From assembly GCA_030407085.1 (NCBI GenBank), contig CM059586.1, positions 17,316,001 through 17,380,000 on the forward strand: DNA of 64,000 bases, given 5' to 3'. The translations under genes and the position numbers were made by a program. The DNA is from Trichopria drosophilae. Its lineage: Eukaryota; Arthropoda; Insecta; Hymenoptera; Diapriidae. Shown piece by piece: positions 61,308 to 64,000 of the stretch. Position 1 is the first letter of the stretch. Each line of letters opens with the position of its first letter. The notes under the pieces were generated by a model that was not told the DNA's origin, ran no database searches, and worked only from the letters and a program-made list of their open reading frames with translations.

Positions 61308-63144
61308 GTACATTATTATTTTATAAAAGATACATGACACTTATCATACCTGTTATTAATATTTACTCACTTGTCATGAAAACTTGACTTAAATTATGAC
61401 TATTAAATTTGTTTTTAAATTTAGTAACAGATTCCGCAAATTGAGAGTGTTTTTATTGAATTGATTGATTGAACATAATTAAGTCAGTACTTTGTTAATG
61501 ATTACAAAACTTCGGTAGTAAATTCATAAAATTAGTAAGTGATAAGACACAATAAAAATTCACTGCAAAATAGTCACAAATACGATTTATGGCTTATATA
61601 ATAACTTCAAATTAATGACTGTAAACATAAAAAAATTTTCAATCGTCATTTGAATTGTGTCATTTTAACTATCGGTAATTAATCTTGTGTGACAAGTGGG
61701 CAAATATATCAGGATACATTGAATGGCGCTGCTTGCATTTCCTCTTCATATTAACATAATCATATTTTACTTTAAACAAGAGAGAATTAAATAACCACTT
61801 TGATTACATAATTTACTTACGTAGTCTAGTGCTGTCTGACTTGTACAAACTTATTGAAAATATCCAAACCGAAAAAAGTAGAATAAAAACTATTTTGAAA
61901 TTGAACTTAAGGTAATTTTGATATTAATTACTAAATTTTCAAAATCACTGAACTTTTTAATTTCAGAATAATTTTAAAATCTTTTTTCGTGATGCATTTT
62001 AAATTAATCTTTGCATGTAGCAATCAAAGTTGGGCTACAGCTAATAAAATTATGTACTATTTCGAGAGTACAAAAAGTTACTATTGAAACTATTTTCGAA
62101 AAACAATGATGAAATGGGGAAAGTCTCGAAGTATTACGAGTGGTTCTGAATGTCGGTAAACAAATTTAAAAAGAAATATATATTTTTAAGAAATTATTTA
62201 AATTTTTTTACGTAATATAGTATTTATTACAGAAGTAAGTATATTTTATTCAGAGTTTCGAATATATTTACAGAGTTCGTATTCAATGATTTTTGTAGAA
62301 ATTGTTAAGATTGAAATATAATAAACTTAAACATAATCAGTAGTCATTTAAGATTTTTAATATTATCATTTAGTACTGTAGAGATAAAATGAATTTAAAT
62401 TATAAGTAGATAGTATAATCACGTGTTACAAACTAATTAAGTTGATAGTTCTAGTTAAGATCACTACTGAAAATACTTTCCTGCATTCTTTAATAAGTTC
62501 AAATATTATTTATTAAAGACTAAGGATATATTGTGACAATTATGACTAATAAACTTATAACTAAGTTACGACTTAGTATCATTGAAAAGTAACGAATAAT
62601 ATTCTTTCTGTGTTTATTAATGCAATAGACTAACCGTCATATTTTGGTGTCTTAGTAGTAACTTAGTTCTTGATATACAAAAAAAAATCGTAAACTAAAA
62701 TATTTCAAATTTTTTTCCTCCAGAACTATCAAGTTTTGAAAAATTGCAAACAACAAAAAATGTTTAGAATTCATCAAAGAATATACCAAGAATTTTTCAG
62801 AATTTATTGTAAATAATAAAAAATTTTGAAAGCATTTAAATAATAAATTTCTCAAAATATAACAAAATCTGAAAAAATGCTACTAAAACACTCTATAAAT
62901 TCTACGTATTTTTTTTTCTTAGAATTTAAAAAAAAAGTCGGTAGTTTTTGAGTTAAAGCGTCTCGAAATTTTTCAAAGTAATTTTCACCGCCATTTTGAA
63001 ATTTCAATCGTACCTGTAGTAATCTTGTAGTACCTGCCATTATGCCATTCGATCAAATTCCACATTCTGATTGGATAACGTCTTTATACATAAAATTCAG
63101 TATTTATTCCGGAAAAGAACAATTTTTTCATGTTTTTTTGTACG

Positions 63145-63168
63145 TATATATATATATATATATATATT
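63145..63168. repeat. TA microsatellite
   Basis: About 24 bases of TA. Confidence 0.95.
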
Positions 63169-63539
63169 GAAAAATGGCTGAAAATAATCGAAAATGGAAT
63201 GCAGATTAGAAAACAAATTAGACGAAAATTTGCAATATTTTATGCCGTCTTGAGCGTTAATAGGAAATACCAAATATATAAAAATTTAACAGTGTTTTTT
63301 ATTATTAACACGAATTAAAAAACATTTTGCGGTAGACATTTTGTATGTCTGGAACCCCGCTACTTCGAATTGCGTATCGAAAAATACTGCAAATTAAAAA
63401 ATAAAAAAATTACACAGAGGTAATGAATAAAAAACACGTTTTTTCAAAGTATATATTTCATTTATCGTTTTTTTTCTCATTCCCCGCATTAGAAGATCTT
63501 ACTTGAATATAAATAACGCGTCAAAAATGTCTGGACTTC

Positions 63540-64000
63540 AATATGCTGAAGTCTATTTATAAGAAATTCAATATGGCGGTCCCAAAAACATTTGTTTGAA
63601 AAATGTCAAGATTCACTGACTCTAAGACAATCAGCTTTTTCAAATAAATGCTAAAAATGAACAGTTCTTAGAAGTCAATGAGGAAAACATCGGAATTTTT
63701 TTCAGATTTTTGGGGTGAAATTTTGTAAAATGTGTTATCAAACATTTTTTTAACTCTTTCAGTCACGCAATTAGGATAATTCACAAAACATTATTATAAT
63801 CGCTATTGAAAATAGGGTCAGATTGGCAAAATATTAAAAATTCAAAATGACGGATCCAATATGGCGGACGACTTTTTCAAAAAATGATTCAAATCTGACA
63901 TTAGAATCGTAATCAGCTACCTCAGAAACCCCTAAGTAACTAATTTTAAGTGAATCCGCTACATTTTTAAACATTCATCCGCCATATTAGATCCGCCATT
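63540..64000. repeat. ATGGCGG-family repeat block, cut by the window end
   Basis: Contains CAAAATGACGGATCCAATAT, GGCGGACGAC and TCGTAATCAGCTACCTCAGA, matching 26250-27130 and 28540-28970. Confidence 0.75.

Larger units (their letters stand above)
61308..64000 (+). other. Start of the next pgant9 intron
   Basis: AT-rich; contains a TA microsatellite (63145-63168) and an ATGGCGG-family block (63540-64000). No further exon recognised. Confidence 0.6.

Overview
The window is animal, almost certainly insect, nuclear DNA: it is AT-rich, has GT-AG introns of up to 17 kb, and carries Jockey/CR1-type LINE, Penelope-like and many small foldback relics. Hymenoptera is a guess from base composition and repeat style; the sequence does not prove it.

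One host gene is recognisable. Six + strand exons (21889-22058, 39541-39854, 40231-40429, 42223-42392, 45013-45141, 61197-61307) join in frame into 364 codons of a polypeptide N-acetylgalactosaminyltransferase, closest to insect pgant9. They cover most of the GT-A catalytic domain and the first (alpha) ricin-type lectin repeat. The cytoplasmic tail, membrane anchor and stem were not found and presumably lie left of the window. The remaining lectin repeats lie to the right. The other ~98% is intron or upstream DNA full of repeats.

Layout: 1-21888 holds foldback and TIR elements, a Penelope relic (5730-6130) and no recognised exon. The 17.5 kb intron 22059-39540 holds an inverted dimer of a ~536-bp repeat carrying intact type III hammerhead ribozymes (27189-28383), a 690-bp TIR element, two LINE relics (30750-32765) and nested MITEs. 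Short introns (39855-45012) contain two more foldbacks. The 16 kb intron 45142-61196 holds a nearly readable Penelope-like element (46560-47516) with its own minimal hammerhead motif (47826-47866), a palindrome with two further hammerhead motifs (48393-48586), a decayed AAACAAT-rich field (about 49850-58800), a foldback, a MITE and a LINE 3' end. The last exon has an unusual acceptor with a perfect TACTAAC branch point.

The main discovery candidate is the hammerhead inverted dimer. Both arms are 519 bp, aligned without any gap, each has a complete ribozyme core, and the whole is bracketed by a 13-bp direct repeat that looks like a target-site duplication. Each half holds slightly more than one monomer, as expected if a tandem or circular ribozyme RNA was reverse transcribed into the intron. 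A Penelope element of the type proposed to mobilise such RNAs lies in the same gene.
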